From Derxia lacustris (GTDB taxonomy: Bacteria; Pseudomonadota; Gammaproteobacteria; Burkholderiales; Burkholderiaceae_E): DNA of 62,679 nucleotides. The notes beneath the pieces are model-generated. The model ran no database searches, was not told the origin of the DNA, and was given only the letters and a program-made list of their open reading frames with translations. Below, in pieces: positions 7,946 through 16,210 of this stretch. The position numbers and the translations under genes were made by a program. The stretch covers positions 1 to 62,679 of the forward strand of contig NZ_MUHU01000018.1 in assembly GCF_002105195.1 (NCBI RefSeq), given 5' to 3'. Positions within the stretch are counted from its first letter, which is position 1. The number at the start of each line of letters is the position of its first letter.

Positions 7946-8733
7946 GCGGCGTCGGCGTCGGGCGCGTCGGCCTCGACGGTGAGCTGGACCGCATCGGCGG
8001 CGAACAGCGTGATGCCGGCCTCCACCGCCACGCCGGCCGCATCGACATTGGTGTAGCTGACCACCAGTACCGGCTGGGCCGCCGGGCGCGCGAGCGCATC
8101 GGCCTCGGCCTGCGTGGGCAGGCGGCAGGCGATGCTGCTGCGCTGGCGCGTGTAGTCGGCCACGCCAAGCCGGGCCAGCGCGCCGGTGATGCTGCCGGCG
8201 GCGGCGAATGCCTCGGCCATGCCGGCCAGACGCGGGCAGGGAAACGCGGCGGTACTGATGCCGATCGGCCGGCCGCGCACCGAGGCACGGGTGCGCAATA
8301 TCTCCACCGTGGTGCGCGCGCCCACGCCGAGCGCCCGGGCCCAGTCGCCGGCCGGCTCGATGGCGCAGTCGAGCAGCTCGCGCCGGGCCCGTTCGCCGAT
8401 GCCGGCGAGGCTGTCGGTCAGCCGGGTGCGGCGGCGCAGCGCGTAGTCGAGCACCAGCTCGCGCACATAGGTGCCGCTGCCGTGCAGCACCTTGACGAAG
8501 CCCTCGCGCGCGAGCGCCTGCATGGCCTGGCGCAGCGTGTGGCGGTTGACGCCGAAGCGCTCGGCCAGCGCGCTTTCGTTGGGCAGGCGCGCGCCGGGGG
8601 CAAAGCGGCCGGCGGCGATGTCGTCGCGCAGCGCGGCGGCAATGGCCTCCCAGCGGCGCGGCGCGGCCGGCGTCTCGACCGGCGCGGCCGGCGGCACGGT
8701 GGACGAAGCGGGCGCGAGCGTGGTTCTGGGCAT
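7942..8733 (-). CDS. phnF: Phosphonate metabolism transcriptional regulator PhnF (GntR/HutC family)
   Basis: The 263-residue regulator has an N-terminal winged helix-turn-helix (about residues 28-95, with LPNESALAERFGVNRHTLRQAMQ, a typical GntR recognition helix) and a C-terminal UTRA/HutC ligand domain (about residues 110-250). PhnF proteins repress phn genes until phosphonate or a breakdown product is available. It is divergent from phnG with 127 bases between them, where a perfect palindrome lies. The start at 8733 places a normal-length N terminus before the helix-turn-helix; upstream in-frame codons read into the intergenic operator. DUF1045 follows in an ATGA overlap. Confidence 0.9.
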   Translation of the reverse strand: MPRTTLAPASSTVPPAAPVETPAAPRRWEAIAAALRDDIAAGRFAPGARLPNESALAERFGVNRHTLRQAMQALAREGFVKVLHGSGTYVRELVLDYALRRRTRLTDSLAGIGERARRELLDCAIEPAGDWARALGVGARTTVEILRTRASVRGRPIGISTAAFPCPRLAGMAEAFAAAGSITGALARLGVADYTRQRSSIACRLPTQAEADALARPAAQPVLVVSYTNVDAAGVAVEAGITLFAADAVQLTVEADAPDADAA

Positions 8734-8781
8734 GGTCAACAAGTTGTCACGGCCGACGGCCGATACTTGGTGCAAAGTATA

Positions 8782-8795
8782 GTCATCTAGATGAC
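8782..8795. promoter_or_regulatory. Perfect palindrome in the phnF-phnG divergent promoter, candidate PhnF operator
   Basis: GTCATCTAGATGAC is a perfect 14-bp palindrome, 49 bases upstream of phnF and 66 upstream of phnG. It sits in the only AT-rich patch of the interval. GntR/HutC regulators bind palindromes of this size, so it is the obvious PhnF site for both directions. The assignment rests on position and symmetry only. Confidence 0.55.
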
Positions 8796-8860
8796 ATCGG
8801 CGTGATGCGCGACCCGCTGCGGCCCGCGCCGACGCCGCCCTGCCCGGAGCCCGCGCCGCC

Positions 8861-9376
8861 ATGCCACCGCCCGACCAAGCCCGCAGCGACGCTGCCGCCA
8901 CCCGCCCGCCGCCCGCCAATGCCACCCAGCAGGCCCGCCGCGACTGGCTCGCCGTGCTGGCGCAGGCGCCGCGCGCCAGCCTCGCGCGGCTGGCGCCGGC
9001 CGCCGTCGCCGGTCATGCGTTTGCATGGCTGCGCCGGCCCGAGATCGGGCTGGTGATGCTGCGCGGACGCATCGGCAACAGCGGCGACCGCTTCAACCTG
9101 GGCGAAGCCAGCGTCACCCGCTGCGCGCTGCGCTGCGAGCATGGCGGCGCCGTCACCGTGGGCCTGGGCCATGTGCTGGGCCGCGACGAGCAGCGCGCCG
9201 AATGGATTGCCGCGCTCGACGCCCTGCTCCAGCAGCCGGCGCTGCACGGTGCTCTGATGGCCAGCACGGTCGAGCCGCTGCGCGCCGATCTGGCCGCCGC
9301 GCGCGCCGCCGAGCAGGCCCGGCTGGCGCCAAGCCGGGTGCGCTTCCACGAACTGCAGGCCGAGGTCGCGCGATGA
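8861..9376 (+). CDS. phnG: C-P lyase complex subunit PhnG
   Basis: The 171-residue subunit is part of the PhnGHIJ core, which, with PhnI, transfers the phosphonate to ribose C1 of ATP with release of adenine. The family is recognisable from ARRDWLAVLAQAP, GRIGNSGDRFNLGEASVTRC, and VGLGHVLGRDEQRAEWIAALDAL. The N-terminal 20 residues are low-complexity Pro/Ala and longer than usual; a GGAG lies 11 bases before the chosen ATG. It is the first gene of the seven-gene + strand operon, and its stop overlaps the phnH start by 4 bases (ATGA). Confidence 0.93.
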   Translation: MPPPDQARSDAAATRPPPANATQQARRDWLAVLAQAPRASLARLAPAAVAGHAFAWLRRPEIGLVMLRGRIGNSGDRFNLGEASVTRCALRCEHGGAVTVGLGHVLGRDEQRAEWIAALDALLQQPALHGALMASTVEPLRADLAAARAAEQARLAPSRVRFHELQAEVAR

Positions 9377-10005
9377 ACGCCGCCACGCTCGATCTGGCCC
9401 GGCTCGCGCCCGGCTTTGCCGATCCGGTGCATGACGCGCAGGCCGTGTTCCGCCGCCTGCTCGATGCGACGGCGCGGCCGGGCCGGGTGCAGACGCTGCC
9501 GGCAACGGTCGAGCGCCGGCTCGGCCGGCCGGCGGGCGCGGGCCCGGCGCTGGCCGCCACCGCGCTCACCCTGCTCGATGGCCAGACCCGGCTCTGGCTT
9601 GCGCCCGCGCTGGCCGACGCCGCCGACTGGTGCCGCTTTCACACCGGCGCGCGGATCGCGGCCGATGCCGGCGGCGCCGATTTCGCATTCGCGCCGGCCG
9701 ACGCGGTCGATGCCGCGCTCTGGCAAACGCTCTCCGCCGGCAGCGACGCCGCGCCGCAGGACAGCGCCACGCTGGTGGTCGAAGTGCCGGCGCTCGACGC
9801 CGCGCCGGGCGCCCTCGGCCTGCGCCTGACCGGCCCGGGCATTGCCGATGAGCAGCGGCTTGCCGTCGCCGGCCTGCCGCGCGAGTTCTGGCTGGCGCGC
9901 ATCGCCGACCAGGCCGGCTATCCGCGCGGCGCCGATCTGCTGCTGATGTGCGGCACGCGGCTCGCCGCCGTTCCGCGCTCGACCCGCATTGCGCTGGAGG
10001 ACTGA
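9373..10005 (+). CDS. phnH: C-P lyase complex subunit PhnH
   Basis: The 210-residue subunit of the PhnGHIJ core is recognised by the N-terminal FADPVHDAQAVFRRLLDATARPG block, the central LTLLDGQTRLWL strand and the C-terminal LPREFWLARIADQAGYPRG segment. It has a fold related to PLP-dependent transferases but no lysine chemistry, and serves as a structural partner of PhnG, PhnI and PhnJ. It starts in the ATGA overlap with phnG and ends 2 bases before phnI, consistent with fixed subunit stoichiometry from one message. Confidence 0.93.
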   Translation: MNAATLDLARLAPGFADPVHDAQAVFRRLLDATARPGRVQTLPATVERRLGRPAGAGPALAATALTLLDGQTRLWLAPALADAADWCRFHTGARIAADAGGADFAFAPADAVDAALWQTLSAGSDAAPQDSATLVVEVPALDAAPGALGLRLTGPGIADEQRLAVAGLPREFWLARIADQAGYPRGADLLLMCGTRLAAVPRSTRIALED

Positions 10006-10007
10006 GC

Positions 10008-11156
10008 ATGTACATCGCGGTCAAGGGCGGCGCGGCCGCCATCGCTGCCGCCGAGCGGCTGCTGGCCGAGGCCCGGCGCGGCGATCCGGCGCTGCGCGCC
10101 ATCGAGGTGGCGCAGATCCGCGAGCAGCTCGGGCTGCTGGTCGATCGCGTCATGGCCGAAGCCGCGCTGCACGATCCCGAGCTGGCTGCGCTCGCGCTCA
10201 AGCAGGCGCGCGGCGATGCGATCGAGGCGGTGTTCCTGCTGCGCGCCTTCCGCACCACGCTGCCGCGCTTTGGCCATGCCGAGCCGCTCGACACCGCGCG
10301 CATGCGGCTGCGGCGCCGCGTGTCCTCGGTGTTCAAGGACTTGCCGGGCGGCCAGCTGCTCGGCGCCAGCTTCGACTACACCCAGCGCCTGCTCGACTTT
10401 GCGCTGGCCGGCGCCGAGGCGGCCGAAGGCGAATTGCTCGCCACGCCGCTGGCGCCGCCGCCCGCCGGCACGCCGGTCGCTGGCCCGGCCGCTACCGGCG
10501 CCTGCAACGATGCCCAGGTCGATGCCGACACCGCGCCGCCGGCGCTGGCCCGCCTGGTCGCCGAGCAGCTGATCGAGCCCTGCCTGCCCTCGCCCGGCGA
10601 TCCCGAGCCGCCCGACATCACGCGCGACCCGCCGGCCTATCCCATGAACCGCGCCGCGCGCCTGCAAATGCTCGCGCGCGCCGACGAGGGCTGGGTGCTC
10701 GGCCTCGGCTATTCATCGCAGCGCGGCTATGCCTTCACCCATCCGTTTGCCGGCGAGCTGCGCGCCGGCGCGGTGACGGTCGAGTTCCAGCCCGACGAGT
10801 TGGGCTTTGCCATCGAGCTCGGCGAGGTCGACGTGACCGAGTGCCAGATGCTCACGCAATTCGTCGGCAGCGCCGCCACGCCGCCGCAATTCACGCGCGG
10901 CTACGGGCTGGTGTTTGGCGCCGGCGAACGCAAGGCGATGGCGATGGCGCTGGCCGACCGCGTGCTGCGCGCCGACGAGTTCGGCGACGAACTGACCAGC
11001 CCGGCCCAGCAGCAGGAATTCGCGCTGGCCCACAGCGACAACGTCGAGGCGTCCGGCTTCGTCCAGCACCTCAAGCTGCCGCACTACGTCACCTTCGAGT
11101 CGGAGCTGAAGCTGCTGCGCGAGCTGCGCGGCGCCGCGCAGGGAGCCGCCGCATGA
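10008..11156 (+). CDS. phnI: C-P lyase complex subunit PhnI (nucleosidase-type core subunit)
   Basis: The 382-residue PhnI starts with the canonical MYIAVKGGAAAIAAAERLL and contains the family blocks VDRVMAEAALHDPELAALA, ARGDAIEAVFLLRAFRTTLPRF, and the C-terminal QHLKLPHYVTFESELKLL. PhnI drives displacement of adenine from ATP or GTP by phosphonate to give ribose-1-phosphonate 5-triphosphate, acting with PhnG, PhnH and PhnL. The conserved SSFKDLPGG-like segment appears as SSVFKDLPGGQLLGASFDY. Its stop overlaps the phnJ start (ATGA). The start at MYIAVK is fixed by family conservation. Confidence 0.95.
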   Translation: MYIAVKGGAAAIAAAERLLAEARRGDPALRAIEVAQIREQLGLLVDRVMAEAALHDPELAALALKQARGDAIEAVFLLRAFRTTLPRFGHAEPLDTARMRLRRRVSSVFKDLPGGQLLGASFDYTQRLLDFALAGAEAAEGELLATPLAPPPAGTPVAGPAATGACNDAQVDADTAPPALARLVAEQLIEPCLPSPGDPEPPDITRDPPAYPMNRAARLQMLARADEGWVLGLGYSSQRGYAFTHPFAGELRAGAVTVEFQPDELGFAIELGEVDVTECQMLTQFVGSAATPPQFTRGYGLVFGAGERKAMAMALADRVLRADEFGDELTSPAQQQEFALAHSDNVEASGFVQHLKLPHYVTFESELKLLRELRGAAQGAAA

Positions 11157-12019
11157 ACGCACCGCAGCTCGACTTCACCCTGCCGGCGGCCGGCTACAAC
11201 TTCGGCTACCTCGACGAAAACACCAAGCGGATGATCCGCCGCGCCCTGCTCAAGGCGGTGGCCGTGCCCGGCCATCAGGTGCCGTTCGGCTCGCGCGAAA
11301 TGCCGCTGGCCTACGGCTGGGGCACCGGCGGCATCCAGCTCACGGCCGCCGTCATCGGCCGCGACGATGTGCTCAAGGTCATCGACCAGGGCTCGGACGA
11401 CACGACCAACGCGGTCAACATCCGCCGCTTTTTCGCGCGCGTGACCGGCGTGGCGACGACCGAGCGCACGCGCGAGGCCACGCTGATCCAGACCCGCCAT
11501 CGCATCCCCGAGGCGCCGCTGACCGAGGCCCAGGTGCTGGTCTATCAGGTGCCGCAGCCCGAGCCGCTCTACAAGCTGGAGCCGCGCCGCGCCGAGGCCA
11601 CGCGGCTGCATGCGTTTGCCGAGTACGGGCTGATGAACGTCAAGCTCTACGAGGACATCGCGCAGTGGGGCCGCATCGATGCGAGCTACGACCATCCGGT
11701 GCTGGTGAATGGCCGGCATGTGATGGCGCCGTCGCCGATCCCGAGCTTCGACAATCCCAAGCTGCATCGCATGCCGGCGCTGCAACTGTTCGGCGCCGGG
11801 CGCGAGAAGCGGCTCTACGCGGTGCCGCCCTATACCGACGTGCGCAGTCTCGACTTCGACGATCACCCGTTCCGCGTCGAGCCGCAGGGCCATGCCTGCG
11901 AGTTCTGCGGCAGCACCGACACCTGGCTCGATGAAGTGCCGCTCGACGACGGCGGCAGCCTGTGGAGCTGCTCCGATACCGACTTCTGCCGCGAACGGCG
12001 AGAGGAGCACGGCGAATGA
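11153..12019 (+). CDS. phnJ: Alpha-D-ribose 1-methylphosphonate 5-phosphate C-P lyase PhnJ
   Basis: The 288-residue radical-SAM enzyme cleaves the C-P bond, giving methane (or another alkane) and 5-phosphoribosyl 1,2-cyclic phosphate. Its unusual cluster motif lies at the C terminus with four Cys at 249, 252, 273 and 279, spaced as in E. coli PhnJ; three bind the 4Fe-4S cluster and the fourth takes part in thiyl radical chemistry. The glycyl-radical Gly of the family corresponds to Gly40 in VAVPGHQVPF. It is overlapped at both ends by ATGA junctions with phnI and phnK. Confidence 0.96.
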   Translation: MNAPQLDFTLPAAGYNFGYLDENTKRMIRRALLKAVAVPGHQVPFGSREMPLAYGWGTGGIQLTAAVIGRDDVLKVIDQGSDDTTNAVNIRRFFARVTGVATTERTREATLIQTRHRIPEAPLTEAQVLVYQVPQPEPLYKLEPRRAEATRLHAFAEYGLMNVKLYEDIAQWGRIDASYDHPVLVNGRHVMAPSPIPSFDNPKLHRMPALQLFGAGREKRLYAVPPYTDVRSLDFDDHPFRVEPQGHACEFCGSTDTWLDEVPLDDGGSLWSCSDTDFCRERREEHGE

Positions 12020-12792
12020 ATCTTCACGACACGCCGCTGCTCAGCGCCCGCGCGCTCGGCTTTGCGCATCCGGGCGCTGCCGGTGCCTGGGCGCTGCGCG
12101 ACATCGACCTCGACCTGCATGCCGGCGAGGTGGTCGCCATCGTCGGCGAATCGGGCTCGGGCAAGAGCACGCTGCTCAATCTGCTGGCCGGCCGGCTCGC
12201 GCCGCGCACCGGGCGCGTGGACTATCGCGGCGCCGATCTGCATGCGCTGCCCGAGGCCGAACGGCGCCGGCTGGCGCGCACCGAATGGGGCTTTGTCGAG
12301 CAGAACCCGGCCGACGGCCTGCGCATGAACACCAGCGCCGGCGCCAACATCGGCGAGCGGCTGATGGCGCTTGGCGAGCGCCGCTACGACACGCTGCGCG
12401 CCGCCGGCGCCGACTGGATGCAGCGGGTCGAACTCGATCCGGCGCGCATCGACGACAGCCCGCGCGCCTTCTCGGGCGGCATGCGCCAGCGCTTGCAGAT
12501 CGCGCGCAATCTGGTCACGCATCCGCGGCTGGTGCTGATGGACGAGCCGACCTCCGGCCTCGACGTGTCGGTGCAGGCGCGGCTGCTCGATCTCATCCGC
12601 GTGCTGGTGGCGCGGCTGCGGCTGTCGGCGCTGATCGTGACCCACGATCTGGGCGTGGCGCGGCTGCTCGCGCATCGCACGGTGGTGATGCAGGCCGGCC
12701 GCATCGTCGAGCAGGGGCTGACCGACCGCGTGCTCGACGATCCGCGCCATCCCTACACGCAATTGCTGGTCGCCTCGGTGGTGACGCCATGA
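12016..12792 (+). CDS. phnK: C-P lyase-associated ABC-type ATPase PhnK
   Basis: The 258-residue ABC ATPase has Walker A GESGSGKST, Q-loop EQNP, signature FSGGMRQRLQIARNL, Walker B LVLMDEPTSGLD and switch VTHDLG. Despite resembling oligopeptide-transporter ATPases, PhnK binds the PhnGHIJ core and not a membrane permease, and assists PhnJ. The start in the ATGA overlap with phnJ gives the family N terminus (TPLLSARALGF). The end overlaps phnL in the same way. Confidence 0.94.
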   Translation: MNLHDTPLLSARALGFAHPGAAGAWALRDIDLDLHAGEVVAIVGESGSGKSTLLNLLAGRLAPRTGRVDYRGADLHALPEAERRRLARTEWGFVEQNPADGLRMNTSAGANIGERLMALGERRYDTLRAAGADWMQRVELDPARIDDSPRAFSGGMRQRLQIARNLVTHPRLVLMDEPTSGLDVSVQARLLDLIRVLVARLRLSALIVTHDLGVARLLAHRTVVMQAGRIVEQGLTDRVLDDPRHPYTQLLVASVVTP

Positions 12793-13610
12793 ATGCGCTG
12801 CTGCATCCCGCCGACGGCCAGCCGCGCCACCTGGGCGCGCCGCTGCCCGCCGCCAACGAGCCGGCCGCGCCGGTGCTGAGCGTGCGCGGCCTGGCCAAGA
12901 CCTTCACCCTGCATCTGCGCGGCGGCATCACGCTGCCGGTGCTCGACGCCATCTCCTTCGACCTGCATGCCGGCGAATGCCTGGCGCTGGTCGGCGCCTC
13001 GGGGCGCGGCAAGTCCACGCTCATGAAATGCCTGCACGGCAGCTATGGCGCCGACGCCGGCAGCGCGGTGCTGCATCACGCCGACGGCAGCAGCACCGAG
13101 CTGCTGAGTGCCACGCCGCGCGAAACGATTGCGCTGCGCCGGCGCGAGATCGGCTATGTGAGCCAGTTCCTGCGCGCGCTGCCGCGCCTGCCCGCGCTCG
13201 ACGTGGTGGCCGAGCGCGCGCTCGAAGCGCTCGATGCCGACACGGCAGCCGACGCTGGCAGCGCCCGCGCCGCCGATCTGCACGCCGCCCGCCTCGCCCA
13301 GGCCCGCGAGCGCGCTGCCAGCCTGCTCGCCCGGCTCAATCTGCCGGCCAGCCTGTGGCAGCTGCCGCCGGCCACCTTCTCGGGCGGCGAGCAGCAGCGG
13401 GTGAACATCGCGCGCGGCTTTGTCCAGCCGGCGCGGCTGCTGCTGCTCGACGAGCCGACCGCCTCGCTCGACGCCGCCAACCGCCGCGTCGTCATCGAGC
13501 TGATCCGCGAAGCCTGTGCCGCCGGCGCCGCCGTGCTCGGTATCTTTCACGACGAGGAAGTGCGGCGCGCCGTCGCCAGCCGCGAACTCGACTTCGACGC
13601 CCTGCCCTGA
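12789..13610 (+). CDS. phnL: C-P lyase-associated ABC-type ATPase PhnL
   Basis: The 273-residue ABC ATPase has Walker A GASGRGKST, signature FSGGEQQRVNIARGF, Walker B LLLLDEPTASLD and the switch FHDEE. The FLRALPRLPALDVVAE segment after the Q-loop is typical of PhnL, which works with PhnGHI in the first, nucleosidase-like step. An N-terminal extension of about 28 residues is less conserved. It starts in an ATGA overlap with phnK, so all five preceding genes are tightly coupled. A 17-base gap separates it from phnM. Confidence 0.94.
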   Translation: MNALLHPADGQPRHLGAPLPAANEPAAPVLSVRGLAKTFTLHLRGGITLPVLDAISFDLHAGECLALVGASGRGKSTLMKCLHGSYGADAGSAVLHHADGSSTELLSATPRETIALRRREIGYVSQFLRALPRLPALDVVAERALEALDADTAADAGSARAADLHAARLAQARERAASLLARLNLPASLWQLPPATFSGGEQQRVNIARGFVQPARLLLLDEPTASLDAANRRVVIELIREACAAGAAVLGIFHDEEVRRAVASRELDFDALP

Positions 13611-13627
13611 CCCGCCCCGGACCCGCC

Positions 13628-14767
13628 ATGACCGAGCTGCTCCTCGACCACGCCCGCCTCGTTCTCGCCGACGAAATCGTCGACGGCCATCTGCTGCTGC
13701 GCGACGGCCGCATCGCCGCCGTCTGCGAAGGCCGCAGCGGCCTGCCCGGCGCGCTCGACCTGGGCGGCGACCTGCTGCTGCCCGGCCTGGTCGAGGTGCA
13801 TACCGACAATCTCGAACGCCATGTGATGCCGCGGCCCAAGGTGCTGTTCCCGATGCAGAGCGCGATGCAATCGCACGACGCCGAGATTGCCGCCGCCGGC
13901 ATCACCACCGTGCTCGACGCGATCGGCGTCGGCGATCCGTATGGCGACGGCTTTCGCGCCCATGACCAGAGCGCGCTGCTCGCGGTGCTCGATGCGCTCG
14001 ACGCCGCCGGCGCCCTGCGCGCCGACCATCACATCCATGTGCGCTGCGAGCTGCCGGCCAGCAATGCGCGCGAGCTGTTCGCGCCGTTTGCGCATCACCG
14101 CCGGCTGCGCCTCATCTCGCTGATGGACCACACGCCGGGCCAGCGCCAGTGGACCGAGATCGAGCATGCCCGCGTCTACTACACCGGCAAGAAGGGCTGG
14201 ACCGACGCCCGGTTTGCCGAGGAAGTGGCCATCGCGCCCGAGCGCCAGCGGCTGCATGCCGCGCCCAACCGCACCTGGTTTGCCGACTTCGCGCGCGAGC
14301 ACGACGTGGCGCTCGCCACGCACGACGACACGACCGTGGCGCATGTCGACGAGGCGCATGCCCTCGGCGCCGGCATGAGCGAATTCCCGACCACGCTGGC
14401 GGCGGCGCAGCGCGCCCACGGCCTGGGCATGGCGACGGTGGCCGGCGCGCCCAATGTCGTGCGCGGCGGCTCGCACTCGGGCAATGTCGCGGCGGCCGAG
14501 CTTGCGCGCGCCGGCGTGCTCGATGCGCTGTCGTCGGACTATGTGCCGGGCAGCCTGTTGCAGGCGGCGTGGCGGCTGGTCGGCGATGCCGGCCTGGCGC
14601 TGCCGGCGGCGGTGCGCTGCGTGACGCGGGCGCCGGCGCTGGCCTGCCGGCTGCCGGATCGCGGCGCGCTGGCGCCGGGGCTGCGCGCCGATCTGGTCCG
14701 CGTGCGCGAGGTGGGCGGGCTGCCGGTCGCGGTCGAGACCTGGGTCGCGGGGCGGCGCGTGGCCTGA
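13628..14767 (+). CDS. phnM: Alpha-D-ribose 1-methylphosphonate 5-triphosphate diphosphatase PhnM
   Basis: The 379-residue amidohydrolase-fold enzyme removes pyrophosphate from the ribose-1-phosphonate 5-triphosphate made by PhnGHI(L). Metal-site and family blocks are visible: LPGLVEVHTDNLERHVMPRP, the carboxylated-Lys-type region YYTGKKGWTD, ATHDDTTVAHVDEAH, GAPNVVRGGSHSGNVAA and the C-terminal DALSSDYVPGSLLQAAW. It is the last gene of the + strand operon, ending 3 bases from the stop of the convergent HD-domain gene. Confidence 0.95.
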   Translation: MTELLLDHARLVLADEIVDGHLLLRDGRIAAVCEGRSGLPGALDLGGDLLLPGLVEVHTDNLERHVMPRPKVLFPMQSAMQSHDAEIAAAGITTVLDAIGVGDPYGDGFRAHDQSALLAVLDALDAAGALRADHHIHVRCELPASNARELFAPFAHHRRLRLISLMDHTPGQRQWTEIEHARVYYTGKKGWTDARFAEEVAIAPERQRLHAAPNRTWFADFAREHDVALATHDDTTVAHVDEAHALGAGMSEFPTTLAAAQRAHGLGMATVAGAPNVVRGGSHSGNVAAAELARAGVLDALSSDYVPGSLLQAAWRLVGDAGLALPAAVRCVTRAPALACRLPDRGALAPGLRADLVRVREVGGLPVAVETWVAGRRVA

Positions 14768-14770
14768 GCC

Positions 14771-15352
14771 TCAGCCCATCATCACGCCCGGAATCATCGC
14801 CAGAAAGTGATCGAGCGGCGGCGTCGGCTGGCCCGGAAGCTTGGCCAGATCGTCCCAGCAGCGCAGCCGCAGCGCATCGGCCGAGAACGGCAGCGCATCG
14901 AAGGCGGCGACCTCGGCGCGCGTCATCGGCCCGCCCTGCAACTCCAGCGAATGCAGCGACGCCGGCGACAGCATGGCCGCGTAGTCGGCATGCGCCGCCA
15001 CCAGATAGCGCTTGGCATCCACATGCAGCCGGATCGGCGCCAGCACGTCGGAGCCGAAGGCATCGCCGAGCAGCGCCATCGCGCGCAGCTCGTGCGCGTC
15101 GTCGGTGGCGTCGTCCTCGGTCGCATGAAAATGGCCGATGTCGTGCAGCAGCGCCGCCACGATCAGCGCCGGCGTGGCCCGGGCGCGCTCGGCCAGATCG
15201 GCGCATTGCAGCGCATGTTCGAGCGCGGTCACGCTCTCGCGCCGCGCGCCTTCGTAGGGGCGATGGCCGTGGCCGGCAAACAGCACGGCGATGCGGCCGA
15301 CGGTCTGCATCTGGCGCGCGTCGAGCAGGGCGGGATTCAGGTCGATGGTCAT
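14771..15352 (-). CDS. Phosphonate-locus HD-domain oxygenase-like protein (PhnZ-related)
   Basis: The 193-residue HD-fold protein matches the phosphonate-degradation HD family. Probable di-iron ligands are His46 (TALEHALQCA), His70/Asp71 (ALLHDIGH), His87, His110 (RLHVDAKRYL) and an Asp in CWDDLAK. PhnZ enzymes oxidise 1-hydroxyphosphonates with O2 to release phosphate. In PhnZ an upstream Tyr-x-x-Glu pair gates iron; here Tyr33 is separated from Glu39 by three extra residues (YEGARRE), so equivalence is uncertain. It is the last gene of the phnCDE operon, 30 bases after phnE. It may act on a phosphonate imported by PhnCDE, as a second route besides C-P lyase. Confidence 0.8.
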   Translation of the reverse strand: MTIDLNPALLDARQMQTVGRIAVLFAGHGHRPYEGARRESVTALEHALQCADLAERARATPALIVAALLHDIGHFHATEDDATDDAHELRAMALLGDAFGSDVLAPIRLHVDAKRYLVAAHADYAAMLSPASLHSLELQGGPMTRAEVAAFDALPFSADALRLRCWDDLAKLPGQPTPPLDHFLAMIPGVMMG

Positions 15353-15382
15353 GGCGGGCTTCTTTTTGGTTGGGGAGGTGCG

Positions 15383-16201
15383 TCAGACCAGGCGCTTGCG
15401 CAGCCAGGCCGAGCCCAGGTCGATGACCGACACGCTCAGCACCAGCAGCAGCAGCACGGCGGCCGTGCGCGCGTATTCAAAGCCGCGGATCAGCTCCCAC
15501 AGCACCATGCCGATGCCGCCCGCGCCGACCATGCCCACCACCGACGCCGAACGCACATTCGACTCGAAGCGGTAGAGCGCATACGACAGCCACAGCGGCA
15601 GCACCTGCGGAATCACGCCGTAGACGATCTCGGCCAGCGGATGCGCGCCGGTGGCGCGAATGCCCTCGACCGGCTGCGGATCGATGGCCTCGACCGCCTC
15701 GCTGAACAGCTTGGCCAGCACGCCGGTGGTGTGGACCCACAGCGCCAGCACGCCGGCAAACGGCCCCAGCCCCACGGCCACCACGAACAGCAGCGCGAAC
15801 ACCATCTCGTTGATCGAGCGGCAGGCGTCGAGCACGCGGCGCACCGGCTGATGCAGCCACCACGGCGCGATGTTCTCGGCCGCCAGCAGCCCGAGCGGCA
15901 CTGCGCCGACGATGGCCAGCGCCGTGCCCCAGAGCGCGATCTGGAAGGTGACCAGCAGCTCGGCGAGGTCGCCGCGCCAGTCGCCGAAATCGGGCGGGAA
16001 GAAGCCGCGCGCGTACTCGGCCATGTTGCCGGCGTCGCGGAACAGGTCGGCCGGGCGCATGTCGGCGCCCTTCCACGACAGCGCGAGCAGCGCCAGCAGC
16101 AGGCCCCAGCCGAACAGCGCGAGGCCGCTGGCGCGCGGCGGGCCGGGCGGGCGCGCCGCCAGCGCCGCCACGCCCGCGCCGCTTTCGGGCAAGGGATGCA
16201 T
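15383..16201 (-). CDS. phnE: Phosphonate ABC transporter permease PhnE
   Basis: The 272-residue inner-membrane permease has about six transmembrane segments and the binding-protein-dependent permease loop [23 protein letters not shown], characteristic of PhnE. Other family blocks are [22 protein letters not shown] and [27 protein letters not shown]. It forms the channel of the PhnCDE importer. It lies 9 bases downstream of phnD and 30 upstream of the HD-domain gene on the same strand. Confidence 0.93.
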   Translation of the reverse strand: MHPLPESGAGVAALAARPPGPPRASGLALFGWGLLLALLALSWKGADMRPADLFRDAGNMAEYARGFFPPDFGDWRGDLAELLVTFQIALWGTALAIVGAVPLGLLAAENIAPWWLHQPVRRVLDACRSINEMVFALLFVVAVGLGPFAGVLALWVHTTGVLAKLFSEAVEAIDPQPVEGIRATGAHPLAEIVYGVIPQVLPLWLSYALYRFESNVRSASVVGMVGAGGIGMVLWELIRGFEYARTAAVLLLLVLSVSVIDLGSAWLRKRLV

Positions 16202-16210
16202 GCCGCCGCC

